From the NCBI GenBank assembly GCA_016841045.1, contig JAENZX010000002.1, forward strand, positions 273,412 through 337,411: DNA of 64,000 nt, read 5' to 3'. Positions 50,059 through 58,492 of this stretch are shown here, one piece after another. Position numbers and translations under genes: made by a program. Under the pieces are notes generated by a model that was given only the letters and a program-made list of their open reading frames with translations, ran no database searches and was not told the DNA's origin. Within the stretch, counting starts at the first letter, position 1. Each line of letters starts with the position of its first letter. This stretch comes from Thermincola carboxydiphila. Its GTDB lineage: Bacteria > Bacillota > Thermincolia > Thermincolales > UBA2595.

Positions 50059-52476
50059 ATGAGGGTTTCATATAAATGGCTTAAAGAATATGTTGATATA
50101 CCTGTTTCACCGGAGGAACTGGCTGAAAGAATGACCATGACTGGTGTGGCTGTTGAAAACATTGAATACATGGGAAAGAACCTGAACAAAATCGTAACTG
50201 CCAGAATTGAAACTATTTCTCCGCATCCAAATGCGGACAAACTGGTGGTTTGTCAGATAAACACAGGTTCAGAAAATCTCCAGGTTGTGACTGGGGCGCC
50301 TAATGTCAGAGAAGGACAAGTAGTCCTTCTGGCTTTGGTGGGAGCGACCCTGCCTGACATGAAAATAACCAGGGCCAAGCTAAGGGGTGTTGAATCCTTT
50401 GGTATGCTGTGCTCTGCCCAGGAATTAGGACTTGACCCGGAAAATTTTCCGCCCGAACAGCGAAACGGTATTCTTGAATTCCCAGGGGATACCCCTCTTG
50501 GTGTTGATGTAAAAGAGCTGCTTGGGTTGGACGATGTGATTCTTGAATTGGAGTTAACTCCCAACAGGGCCGATTGTCTAAGCATGGTAGGGGTTGCCCG
50601 TGAGGTGTCTGCAGTACTTGGTACTGCTCTAAAACTACCGGAAATTAATGTAACAGAAACTGAAGAATCCATTGACGGCAAAGTGTCAATCAACATCAAT
50701 GAACCGGAACTTTGTGGACGTTATGTGGGTCGGTTAATTCGTAATGTGAAGATTGGTCCTTCCCCCAACTGGATGCAGCAAAGGCTTCAGGCTGCAGGCG
50801 TAAGGCCTATCAGCAATATGGTTGATGTTACTAACTATGTGATGCTGGAACTTGGACAGCCTCTTCACGCCTTTGATTATGGTAAACTAAAGGATCAGAC
50901 TATTATAGTTAGGCGGGCTGAAGAAGGGGAGAAGTTATATTCACTCGACAATGTTGAGCGTACCCTGACATCAGATATGCTTGTTATTACTGACCCCGCT
51001 GGTCCGGCAGCTATTGCTGGCGTTATGGGCGGGCTTGAATCTGAGATAACTGATTCTACAACATCAGTATTATTGGAAGCCGCATATTTTAAACCGGCCA
51101 GCATTCACAGGACCTCAAAGAACCTAAACCTTCGGTCGGAGTCGTCAATGAGGTTCGAAAAAGGAATAGATATAAACGGGTGTCTTAATGCTGCAAACAG
51201 AGCCTGCCAGCTTATTCAGGAAATGGGTGCAGGAGAAATTGTCTCCGGGTTTGTAGATAATCACCCTTCACCCTCGGGAAATACCGTCATAAGGCTCAGA
51301 CCCGACAGGATAAAGCTGATTGTAGGGGTTGAAGTGCCTGGAGATAGAATAAAGGAAATAATGTTAAACCTCGGCTTTAATGTTAAAGAAGATGGCGGAG
51401 ATTTTCTGGTAGAAGTTCCGACAAGAAGAGGAGACATTTCTCTGGAAATTGACTTGATAGAAGAAGTTGCCAGGCTGTATGGTTACAATAACATACCCAT
51501 TACCCTTCCGGAAGGTGCGAGTACAGAGGGGCGTAAAACTGAAGTTCAGGCAGCAGTGGATAGGATATTAGATTTAATGACTGAATGCGGGTTAAATGAA
51601 ATAATTACCCTTAGTTTCATGAACCCTCGTAACTTTGATATGCTGAATCTGCCAATGGATGATTCAAGACGTGTGGCTGTTACCGTTGAAAATCCTCTCA
51701 GTGAGGAACAAAGGGTCTTAAGAACTACGGTCCTGCCCGGATTATTAGATATCCTTGCCCGCAACTCAGCCAGAAAGAACAAGGATCTTGCAATGTTTGA
51801 GGTTGGCCGGGTATTTGTTCCTGTCATAGGGGAAAAACTCCCCAAAGAAATTTTGACTCTTGGTGCCGTGGTTTCAGGAAAGACACCAGGTAACTGGCAG
51901 GTCAGGTCTTACGAAATGGATTTTTATTATCTTAAAGGGATTCTCGAATCGTTGTTTAGAGCCTTAAATATAAGTGGATACAGTTTTGTCCCTGAAAAAG
52001 GCAACCATGCATTCCATCCGGGAAGAGCTGCGTCTGTGAGATTAAACAATGAAGACATTGCAGTTATCGGAGAAATTCACCCGAGTGTAACAGAGAATTA
52101 TAAGCTTAATGAGAGAGTCTATGCTATGGAAGTTAATCTGGAAAAGGTTATTAATGCCTGTAAAGGGCTAAAGAGAATCGAACCCCTGCCAAAATATCCC
52201 TCGATGGAAAGAGATATGGCTATTGTTGTCCAAAGGGATGTTCATGCGGGTGAAATCATTGATGATATTAAAAAGAACGGCGGAAAGCTTCTTAAAAGGG
52301 TTGAACTTTTTGATATTTATGAAGGGGAACAAATTGAAAAAGGTTACAAGAGTCTGGCTTTTGCATTACAGTTCCAGGCGGCAGACAGAACATTGACTGA
52401 TGAGGAAGTAACTGATGCTTATGAAAAAATACGTAATGCCTTATCCCAGACCCATAATGCGCAGCTGAGAGCCTAG
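50059..52476 (+). CDS. pheT: Phenylalanine-tRNA ligase beta subunit
   Basis: An 805-residue beta subunit of normal length. It has an EMAP-type tRNA-binding fold (about 40-150, with HPNADKLVVCQI), B3/B4 editing domain (about 205-370), B5 domains (about 400-475), a catalytic-like core (about 480-680) and a C-terminal FDX-ACB anticodon domain (about 710-805, from KYPSMERDMAIVV). It edits Tyr-tRNA-Phe and completes the synthetase with PheS. The start follows AGGAGG by seven bases, 36 bases after pheS. Confidence 0.97.
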   Translation: MRVSYKWLKEYVDIPVSPEELAERMTMTGVAVENIEYMGKNLNKIVTARIETISPHPNADKLVVCQINTGSENLQVVTGAPNVREGQVVLLALVGATLPDMKITRAKLRGVESFGMLCSAQELGLDPENFPPEQRNGILEFPGDTPLGVDVKELLGLDDVILELELTPNRADCLSMVGVAREVSAVLGTALKLPEINVTETEESIDGKVSININEPELCGRYVGRLIRNVKIGPSPNWMQQRLQAAGVRPISNMVDVTNYVMLELGQPLHAFDYGKLKDQTIIVRRAEEGEKLYSLDNVERTLTSDMLVITDPAGPAAIAGVMGGLESEITDSTTSVLLEAAYFKPASIHRTSKNLNLRSESSMRFEKGIDINGCLNAANRACQLIQEMGAGEIVSGFVDNHPSPSGNTVIRLRPDRIKLIVGVEVPGDRIKEIMLNLGFNVKEDGGDFLVEVPTRRGDISLEIDLIEEVARLYGYNNIPITLPEGASTEGRKTEVQAAVDRILDLMTECGLNEIITLSFMNPRNFDMLNLPMDDSRRVAVTVENPLSEEQRVLRTTVLPGLLDILARNSARKNKDLAMFEVGRVFVPVIGEKLPKEILTLGAVVSGKTPGNWQVRSYEMDFYYLKGILESLFRALNISGYSFVPEKGNHAFHPGRAASVRLNNEDIAVIGEIHPSVTENYKLNERVYAMEVNLEKVINACKGLKRIEPLPKYPSMERDMAIVVQRDVHAGEIIDDIKKNGGKLLKRVELFDIYEGEQIEKGYKSLAFALQFQAADRTLTDEEVTDAYEKIRNALSQTHNAQLRA

Positions 52477-52609
52477 GTTTTTTTGGTCTACCCCGAAATT
52501 AATCGACAAAAATTGGCATTTTATGCAGGAATTCAACGGACTATGACGAATACTTGATTATCCATAATGAAATTTTTGTATTCAGTTAGTTCGTTGGGGG
52601 GAACGGTAA

Positions 52610-52867
52610 TTGGGGGATAAAGGCAGAGCCGTTGTTCAGATTTTTGGCGAGGAGTATATAATGCGTGGAGATGCCAGCTCAGAATACATGGAGATGCTGG
52701 CAGGTTACATCGACAAGAAAATGAAACACATTGCAAACCGTCAGCCACTTTTACCTATATCAAAAGTTGCCGTTCTGGCAGCGCTAAATGTAGCTGATGA
52801 ACTAAGTAAGCTGCAGGAAGATTATGATACCTTGGTTAAACTGATGGAAGGTAAAAAGCAGGCATAA
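52610..52867 (+). CDS. zapA: Cell division protein ZapA
   Basis: An 85-residue protein with the ZapA fold: an N-terminal beta strand pair (VVQIFGEEYIMRGD) and a long helix (YMEMLAGYIDKKMKHIANRQ) leading into a coiled coil. ZapA bundles FtsZ filaments at the division site. The start is TTG 52610, eight bases after a GGGGG run. Its place after pheT and near polX and mutS2 is as in Bacillus. A terminator follows. Confidence 0.88.
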   Translation: MGDKGRAVVQIFGEEYIMRGDASSEYMEMLAGYIDKKMKHIANRQPLLPISKVAVLAALNVADELSKLQEDYDTLVKLMEGKKQA

Positions 52868-52873
52868 AATTTG

Positions 52874-52906
52874 GGTTGTCTCAAAAATGAGGCAACCTCT
52901 TGTTTT
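52874..52906 (+). terminator. Terminator after zapA
   Basis: GGTTGTCTCA (52874-52883) pairs with TGAGGCAACC (52888-52897) with one mismatch; TCTTGTTTTT follows. Confidence 0.75.
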
Positions 52907-52975
52907 TAGGACATAATAAGTTTGGGGAAAATAAATCCGGAGTCCTAATTCTAAGAGTGACCGGAGGAATTTATA

Positions 52976-54700
52976 ATGAAGCAGGTAGAAAATATAGAAG
53001 TTGCTTGGATCATGAGTGAAGTAGCTGACTTGCTTGAACTGCAGGGTGAGAGTGTTTTTAAAGTCAGAGCATATAGGAAAGCTGCAAAAACAATAGCAAA
53101 TTTGACTACTGCACTATCCGTTCTAGTTTCACAAAAGAAGCTCGAAGAAATTCCGGGAATCGGAAAGGCCATTGCAGGAAAAATTGAAGAACTAATTAAA
53201 ACTGGCAGGATTAAATACTATGACGATTTAAAAAAGAGTGTCCCTGAAGGTCTGCCAGAAATTTTACATATTCCGGGTGTAGGGGCAAAAATGGCTCGGG
53301 AACTCTACAATAGGCTTGGAGTAACAACTGTAACTGAGTTAGAGGAGGCTGCTAAAAAGAGACTCCTAAGGAATCTTCCGGGTATGGGAAGCAAAACTGA
53401 GATGAATATAATTAGAGGAATCGAAATGCTTAGGGGAGGGATTGACTTTACTACCCTCGGAATCGCCGATTCAATTGCCGAATCATTTATTTCTTTTATG
53501 CGGAATCTGCCAGGAGTTAATTTGGTTGGTGCCGCAGGGAGCACAAGGAGAATGAAGGATTCTATCGGTGATATTGATATTGTTGTCGGGGCACGCGCTC
53601 CCGAAAAAGTTATAGAAATGTTCCTGAAACACCCACAGGTTAAATCTGTAATTGCACATGGGGAGACAAAAGCAAGTGTTGTTACATTTATGGGTGTACA
53701 AACTGACCTCATGGTAGTTACCCCGGAGCAGTACTGGAGCGCACTTCATCATTTTACGGGTTCAAAAGAACACAATGTTCGGCTCAGGGAGATAGCCCAT
53801 AAAAGGGGTCTAAAGATTAACGAATACGGTGTTTTTAACAGGGAGGATGATTCACTCTTACCAGTAAACAGTGAAGAAGATATATACAATCTTCTGGGCC
53901 TCTCATATATACCACCTGAAATTAGGGAAGACCTTGGTGAAATTGAAGCTGCCGAAACGGGGGAAATACCAGATTTAATTGAACTGACGGATATTAATGG
54001 AGACCTGCACCTGCATTCCAACTGGAGCGACGGTGTAAATACCATTGATCAGATTGTCAATAAAGCAAGAGAAATAGGGTACGAATATATTGCTATAACG
54101 GATCACTCCAAGTCTCTGGGCATTGCCAGGGGGTTATCTATAGATAAACTTGTGGAGCAAGGAGAATACATAAAGTCGCTAAACAGGGAACTCGATGATA
54201 TCGAGGTTATTTCGGGGATAGAAACGGATATTCTTGCTAATGAAGATTTGGATTACCCTGATGAAATACTGGCAAAGAGAGATGTAGTTGTTGCTTCCAT
54301 TCATTCCGGTTTCAAGCAGGAAGGTGAGAAGATAACCGGACGAATCATTTCAGCAATGAAAAATAAGCATGTCGATATTATAGCCCACCCTACCGGTAGA
54401 TTGGTTGCTCGGAGGGATCCTTATTCTGTTGATCTTGATGCTGTTTTTGATGCTGCAGTCAAATATGGGACAGCACTGGAAATCAACTCATCTCCCGACC
54501 GCTTGGATTTGAGTGATAAATATGTCAGGAAGGCCGCCCAAATGGGCATAAAGATATGTATAAATACTGATGCCCATGATATTGCCAGAATGGATGAGAT
54601 GAAATATGGTGTAGGCACAGCACGCCGGGGTTGGCTAAAAAAAGAAGATGTCGTCAATACAATGGATTTTAAGGATTTGATTAAATATTTAAAAGATTAG
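52976..54700 (+). CDS. polX: Family X DNA polymerase with PHP domain (PolX)
   Basis: A 574-residue PolX. The N-terminal 8-kDa helix-hairpin-helix domain (about 1-75), HhH motifs IPGIGKAIAGKIEELI and IPGVGAKMARELY, and a polymerase palm with GDIDIVVG (catalytic Asp pair) and TDLMVV (third Asp) come first. A PHP 3'-5' exonuclease domain (about 340-574) follows with DLHLHSNWSDG, ITDHSKSLG, IHSGF and NTDAHD. It repairs gaps in base-excision repair; the PHP domain trims 3' ends. The start follows GGAGG. Confidence 0.95.
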   Translation: MKQVENIEVAWIMSEVADLLELQGESVFKVRAYRKAAKTIANLTTALSVLVSQKKLEEIPGIGKAIAGKIEELIKTGRIKYYDDLKKSVPEGLPEILHIPGVGAKMARELYNRLGVTTVTELEEAAKKRLLRNLPGMGSKTEMNIIRGIEMLRGGIDFTTLGIADSIAESFISFMRNLPGVNLVGAAGSTRRMKDSIGDIDIVVGARAPEKVIEMFLKHPQVKSVIAHGETKASVVTFMGVQTDLMVVTPEQYWSALHHFTGSKEHNVRLREIAHKRGLKINEYGVFNREDDSLLPVNSEEDIYNLLGLSYIPPEIREDLGEIEAAETGEIPDLIELTDINGDLHLHSNWSDGVNTIDQIVNKAREIGYEYIAITDHSKSLGIARGLSIDKLVEQGEYIKSLNRELDDIEVISGIETDILANEDLDYPDEILAKRDVVVASIHSGFKQEGEKITGRIISAMKNKHVDIIAHPTGRLVARRDPYSVDLDAVFDAAVKYGTALEINSSPDRLDLSDKYVRKAAQMGIKICINTDAHDIARMDEMKYGVGTARRGWLKKEDVVNTMDFKDLIKYLKD

Positions 54701-54906
54701 TACTAACGTTTTGACACTTGGTGGATAATAAAAACCGTATGAAGTCATAATAAAGACAAAAGATTAACCGACACGTAACGTAAAAATTCAAAATATTTTT
54801 GTAAATATTATTATCTTAACAGGAATTTTCTTCCTAACAGAGAATAGAATACTGAATATTGAGTATTTGTTGAAATATTCTTGTTAAATCAAGGAGGTTA
54901 CCAATA

Positions 54907-55860
54907 TTGAATGTTGGACAGATATATGAACTGGCTGTAGAAAATGGAATTAACAACGATCCTAGAGGTAGAAAAGAAGTTGAAAAGTCGCTTAAAAAAG
55001 CTGAAAAGTCTTATGCAGAGTTAAAAGTAGATGAAAAAAAGGAATTTGATGTTGAGAAACTAAAAAATCCATACAGTGATACAAGAATTCTCTACGGCAA
55101 ACCGGAGACTGAGGTTAGGAAAGTTCTTGTTGGTATAGATATAGAAGTTGGGGAAATCCTGATAGCAGACAGACTCAGGGAAAAAGGGGAGCAGGTGGAT
55201 TTAGTCATAGCACATCATCCTGAAGGTTCAGCGCTGATTGGTCTTCATCAGGTGATGGGTATGCAGTCAGATATCATGCAGACTTTGGGTGTACCAATTA
55301 GTGTAGCAGAAGGGATAATGGTTTCACGGATAAGCGAAGTTAAGAGAGGGCTCCTGCCCCTTAATTACAATAAAGCGGTAGACGCCGCAAGGTTATTTGA
55401 TATACCTTTAATGTGTATACATACACCTGCCGATAACATGGTTACAAGTTATCTACAGAAATTAATTGACAAAAAAGAACCGGAAACATTGGAAGATGTT
55501 ATAAAAGCTTTGAAGGAAATCCCGGAATACTCCGAAGCTGCCAAGTCAGGAGCTGGACCTACTGTTGTAGTTGGTGACAAGGGTCGTAGAACGGGAAAAG
55601 TTTTTGTGGACATGACCGGGGGAACAAGTGGATCTGAAGATGCCTTTGCCAAGCTATCTCAGGCCGGTGTAGGAACTATTGTAGGTATGCACATTGGTGA
55701 GAAACATCGTAAAGAAGCAGAAAAGAACCATATAAATGTCATTATTGCGGGACATATGGCCAGTGACTCACTGGGCATGAACCTGATTCTCGACGAATTA
55801 GCCAGGCAGGGGATTGAAATAATCAGCTGTTCGGGATTAACCAGGTATTCCAGAATTTAA
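54907..55860 (+). CDS. NIF3-like (NGG1p-interacting factor) family protein
   Basis: A 317-residue protein with a NIF3-type dinuclear metal core: VIAHHPEG, GMHIGEKHRKEAEKN and IIAGHMASDSLG supply His/Glu/Asp ligands. An N-terminal extension of about 70 residues, rich in Lys/Glu, precedes it, making it differ from the YqfO type. Function is unknown; NIF3 proteins have been proposed to act as metal-dependent hydrolases such as GTP cyclohydrolase-like enzymes. The start is TTG 54907 behind AAGGAGG. It is monocistronic, with about 200 bases of AT-rich sequence before it and a terminator after. Confidence 0.82.
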   Translation: MNVGQIYELAVENGINNDPRGRKEVEKSLKKAEKSYAELKVDEKKEFDVEKLKNPYSDTRILYGKPETEVRKVLVGIDIEVGEILIADRLREKGEQVDLVIAHHPEGSALIGLHQVMGMQSDIMQTLGVPISVAEGIMVSRISEVKRGLLPLNYNKAVDAARLFDIPLMCIHTPADNMVTSYLQKLIDKKEPETLEDVIKALKEIPEYSEAAKSGAGPTVVVGDKGRRTGKVFVDMTGGTSGSEDAFAKLSQAGVGTIVGMHIGEKHRKEAEKNHINVIIAGHMASDSLGMNLILDELARQGIEIISCSGLTRYSRI

Positions 55861-55865
55861 CTTTG

Positions 55866-55895
55866 AAAAACGTGGCTAAAAGTCACGTTTTTTTT
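55866..55895 (+). terminator. Terminator after the NIF3-like gene
   Basis: AAACGTG (55868-55874) pairs with CACGTTT (55884-55890), followed by a T run. Confidence 0.85.
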
Positions 55896-55931
55896 GTATA
55901 CCAAATATCTGTCTTACTAATGGAGGTTGTA

Positions 55932-58484
55932 ATGAAAATACCAGAACTTTTATCTCCGGTTGGAAGCAAAGAAGCTCTAAAAGCGGCGGTTCAAAACGGT
56001 GCTGATGCCGTTTATTTGGGTGGCAAAATGTTCAGCGCCAGGCAGTATGCGTCCAATTTTGAACGTGATGAGCTGCGTGAGGCTTTTGAGTATGCTCATG
56101 TGAGGGGAGTCAAAGTTTATGTTACAGCAAATACACTTTTACATGACAAAGAATTTTTTGAAGCAGTAGATTACTTAAAATTTTTGTATGAAGCAGGTGC
56201 GGATGGGATTATTATTCAGGATATCGGGGTTTTACGGGTGGTTGAAAAAATTATTCCTGACCTACCACTTCATGCTAGTACCCAGATGACAATTCACAAT
56301 AGTCCGGGAGTGGAAACGCTAAAAAAGCATAATTTTACGAGAATAGTCCTTGCCCGGGAGGTGTCCCTCCAGGAAATAGCCGAAATCAAGAAGAAAACAG
56401 GAGTGGAAATAGAGGTTTTTGTTCATGGTGCACTTTGTGTGTCTTATTCCGGTCAATGTCTGATGAGCAGTATGATAGGCGGTCGCAGCGGCAACAGGGG
56501 TAGGTGTGCTCAACCGTGTCGTATGGAGTATTCACTCGTTGATAAAAATGGACGGGCGCTGGTTAATTCAGCAGAAGTGGGGAGTCACTTGTTAAGCCCC
56601 ATGGATCTGAATATGGTAAAAAACATACCTGAACTGGTTGAAGCCGGAGTAGATTCTTTAAAAATAGAGGGAAGAATGAAACGTCCCGAATATGTTGCTA
56701 CAGTAACCAGGATTTACAGAGAAGCACTGGATAGATTTAAGAGTGCTCCAGAAAGTTACTCAGTTGATGATAAATCACTGAAAAACCTCACTCAAATTTT
56801 TAACCGCGGGTTTACGACAGGTTATTTTTTTGGTAAGCAGGGCAGGGATATGATGAGTTATAAACGGCCCAATAATCGGGGGCTGCGTCTTGGAAGGGTG
56901 GCAAACACCAACCGCGCGGAGAGAATGGTTGAAATAGTATTGGAAGATACCTTGAGAAAGGGTGACGGAATCGAATTTTGGGTGACAGAGGGCGGTCGCA
57001 GAGGCATCGTTGTAAACCGTATCATAATGAATGGCCGTCCGGTGGAACAGGCACCGGCAGGAGCAAAAGTATGGATTGATGCAGAAGGGAAAATAAGGCC
57101 CGGTGACCGCATTTTTAAGACCCATGACGTAGAGCTTATTTCCCACGCTGAAGCGAGTTTCACTTCTCCTAAAGAGATCAAAAAGATACCATTATATTTT
57201 AAAATCAATGCGCGAATAGGCTCAACGTTCACAATTTCCGTAACAGATAGTGAAGACAACAGCTTTACTGCTGTCAGTGAGTTTTTGGGTCAGGAGGCTC
57301 TTAATAAACCATTGACTGCTGATTCTTTGCGCCAGCAGACAGATCGTCTGGGGAACACCCCTTATTCCATTGGACGGTTGGAAGCGTTTATTGACGAGGG
57401 TGTGATGATTCCGGTAAGTGTTATAAATGAAACAAGGCGAAAAGCGCTGGATGGGTTATCTGAAGTCAGGGCAAAGGTCAAAAGGCCCCTGATTGGAGAG
57501 CAAAAATTTAATGAACTCGTAACTCAGGTCATGAGATTAAATGGCAATGAGTCATTTAAAGATAAACAATCGCCTGAAAACATGAAACTTTCTATCAGGG
57601 TGAACAGTCTGGAATTAGTTAAATCAGCTGCCGAAGCCGGAGCAGATATAATATACTTTGGTGGGACAAACCTTCTGATGGGTGAAAAAGTTGTTAAGGA
57701 TGAATTACAAGAAGCTCTTGACATTTGCAGCAGCCAGGGAGTTCAGCTTGTAATTGCGACACCACGAATCATAAGGGAAAATGAGCTGAAATTTGTTTCG
57801 CCGCTGTTACAATTTGCCTCTAAAAATGATTTAGCGTTTCTTGGTGCCAATCTGGGAACCCTGCAGCAGGCGTTTGATTGTGAAATCACTAAAGTTTACA
57901 GTGACTTTTCACTTAATGTATTTAACTCACATGCATTGAAATGGCTGGTTGACAACTTCCAGTTGTCACAGGCCACTATTTCACCGGAACTTACTTTTGA
58001 GCAGATTGCTAAAATATCAAATGTATCGGAAATTCCGCTGGAGGCAGTCGTTGAAGGCCATCTACCATTAATGGTTACAGAATATTGTCCGGAGGGTGCT
58101 TTACTCGGAGATATGAAGACAGGCACCAAGTGCAAGCGTCCCTGCTCTAGAGACTTTGGGGCAGGCTTGCAGGATAGGCTAGGACTGGTATTTCCCATAT
58201 CCCGCGATGAGTTCTGTCGTAATTATATCCATAATGCCAAAGAACTGAGCATGATTGGGGATCTGAATTCTCTCTATAAAGCAGGAATCTCAGTACTACG
58301 GGTTGAAGCCTCAATAGAAGTTCCGGAAAAGTTGAGAACATTAGTAAGGATATGGCGGCAGGAACTTGATGATTTCATTAGAAATTTCAAAGGCTATGAG
58401 CCAAACCCGGGTGCAAAAGCCAAAATCGAGGAACTAAGCCCCGCCGGATTAACAAAGGGACACTATTACAGAGGCGTTGAGTGA
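55932..58484 (+). CDS. Peptidase U32 family protein (RlhA/TrhP-like RNA hydroxylation enzyme)
   Basis: An 850-residue U32 protein. The first half (about 1-330) has the family signature EVFVHGALCVSYSGQCLMSS, then GGRSGNRGRCAQPCR, whose Cys residues can bind an iron-sulfur cluster. A DUF3656 collagenase-like region (about 360-520) follows, and the C-terminal half (about 555-845) is a second TIM-like unit with EYCPEGALLG and CKRPCSRDF. Relatives hydroxylate tRNA uridine 34 (TrhP) or 23S rRNA C2501 (RlhA) using prephenate; older annotation calls them collagenases. Start ATG 55932 follows GGAGG. The mutS2 start is nine bases after its stop. Confidence 0.87.
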   Translation: MKIPELLSPVGSKEALKAAVQNGADAVYLGGKMFSARQYASNFERDELREAFEYAHVRGVKVYVTANTLLHDKEFFEAVDYLKFLYEAGADGIIIQDIGVLRVVEKIIPDLPLHASTQMTIHNSPGVETLKKHNFTRIVLAREVSLQEIAEIKKKTGVEIEVFVHGALCVSYSGQCLMSSMIGGRSGNRGRCAQPCRMEYSLVDKNGRALVNSAEVGSHLLSPMDLNMVKNIPELVEAGVDSLKIEGRMKRPEYVATVTRIYREALDRFKSAPESYSVDDKSLKNLTQIFNRGFTTGYFFGKQGRDMMSYKRPNNRGLRLGRVANTNRAERMVEIVLEDTLRKGDGIEFWVTEGGRRGIVVNRIIMNGRPVEQAPAGAKVWIDAEGKIRPGDRIFKTHDVELISHAEASFTSPKEIKKIPLYFKINARIGSTFTISVTDSEDNSFTAVSEFLGQEALNKPLTADSLRQQTDRLGNTPYSIGRLEAFIDEGVMIPVSVINETRRKALDGLSEVRAKVKRPLIGEQKFNELVTQVMRLNGNESFKDKQSPENMKLSIRVNSLELVKSAAEAGADIIYFGGTNLLMGEKVVKDELQEALDICSSQGVQLVIATPRIIRENELKFVSPLLQFASKNDLAFLGANLGTLQQAFDCEITKVYSDFSLNVFNSHALKWLVDNFQLSQATISPELTFEQIAKISNVSEIPLEAVVEGHLPLMVTEYCPEGALLGDMKTGTKCKRPCSRDFGAGLQDRLGLVFPISRDEFCRNYIHNAKELSMIGDLNSLYKAGISVLRVEASIEVPEKLRTLVRIWRQELDDFIRNFKGYEPNPGAKAKIEELSPAGLTKGHYYRGVE

Positions 58485-58492
58485 GGGAGACA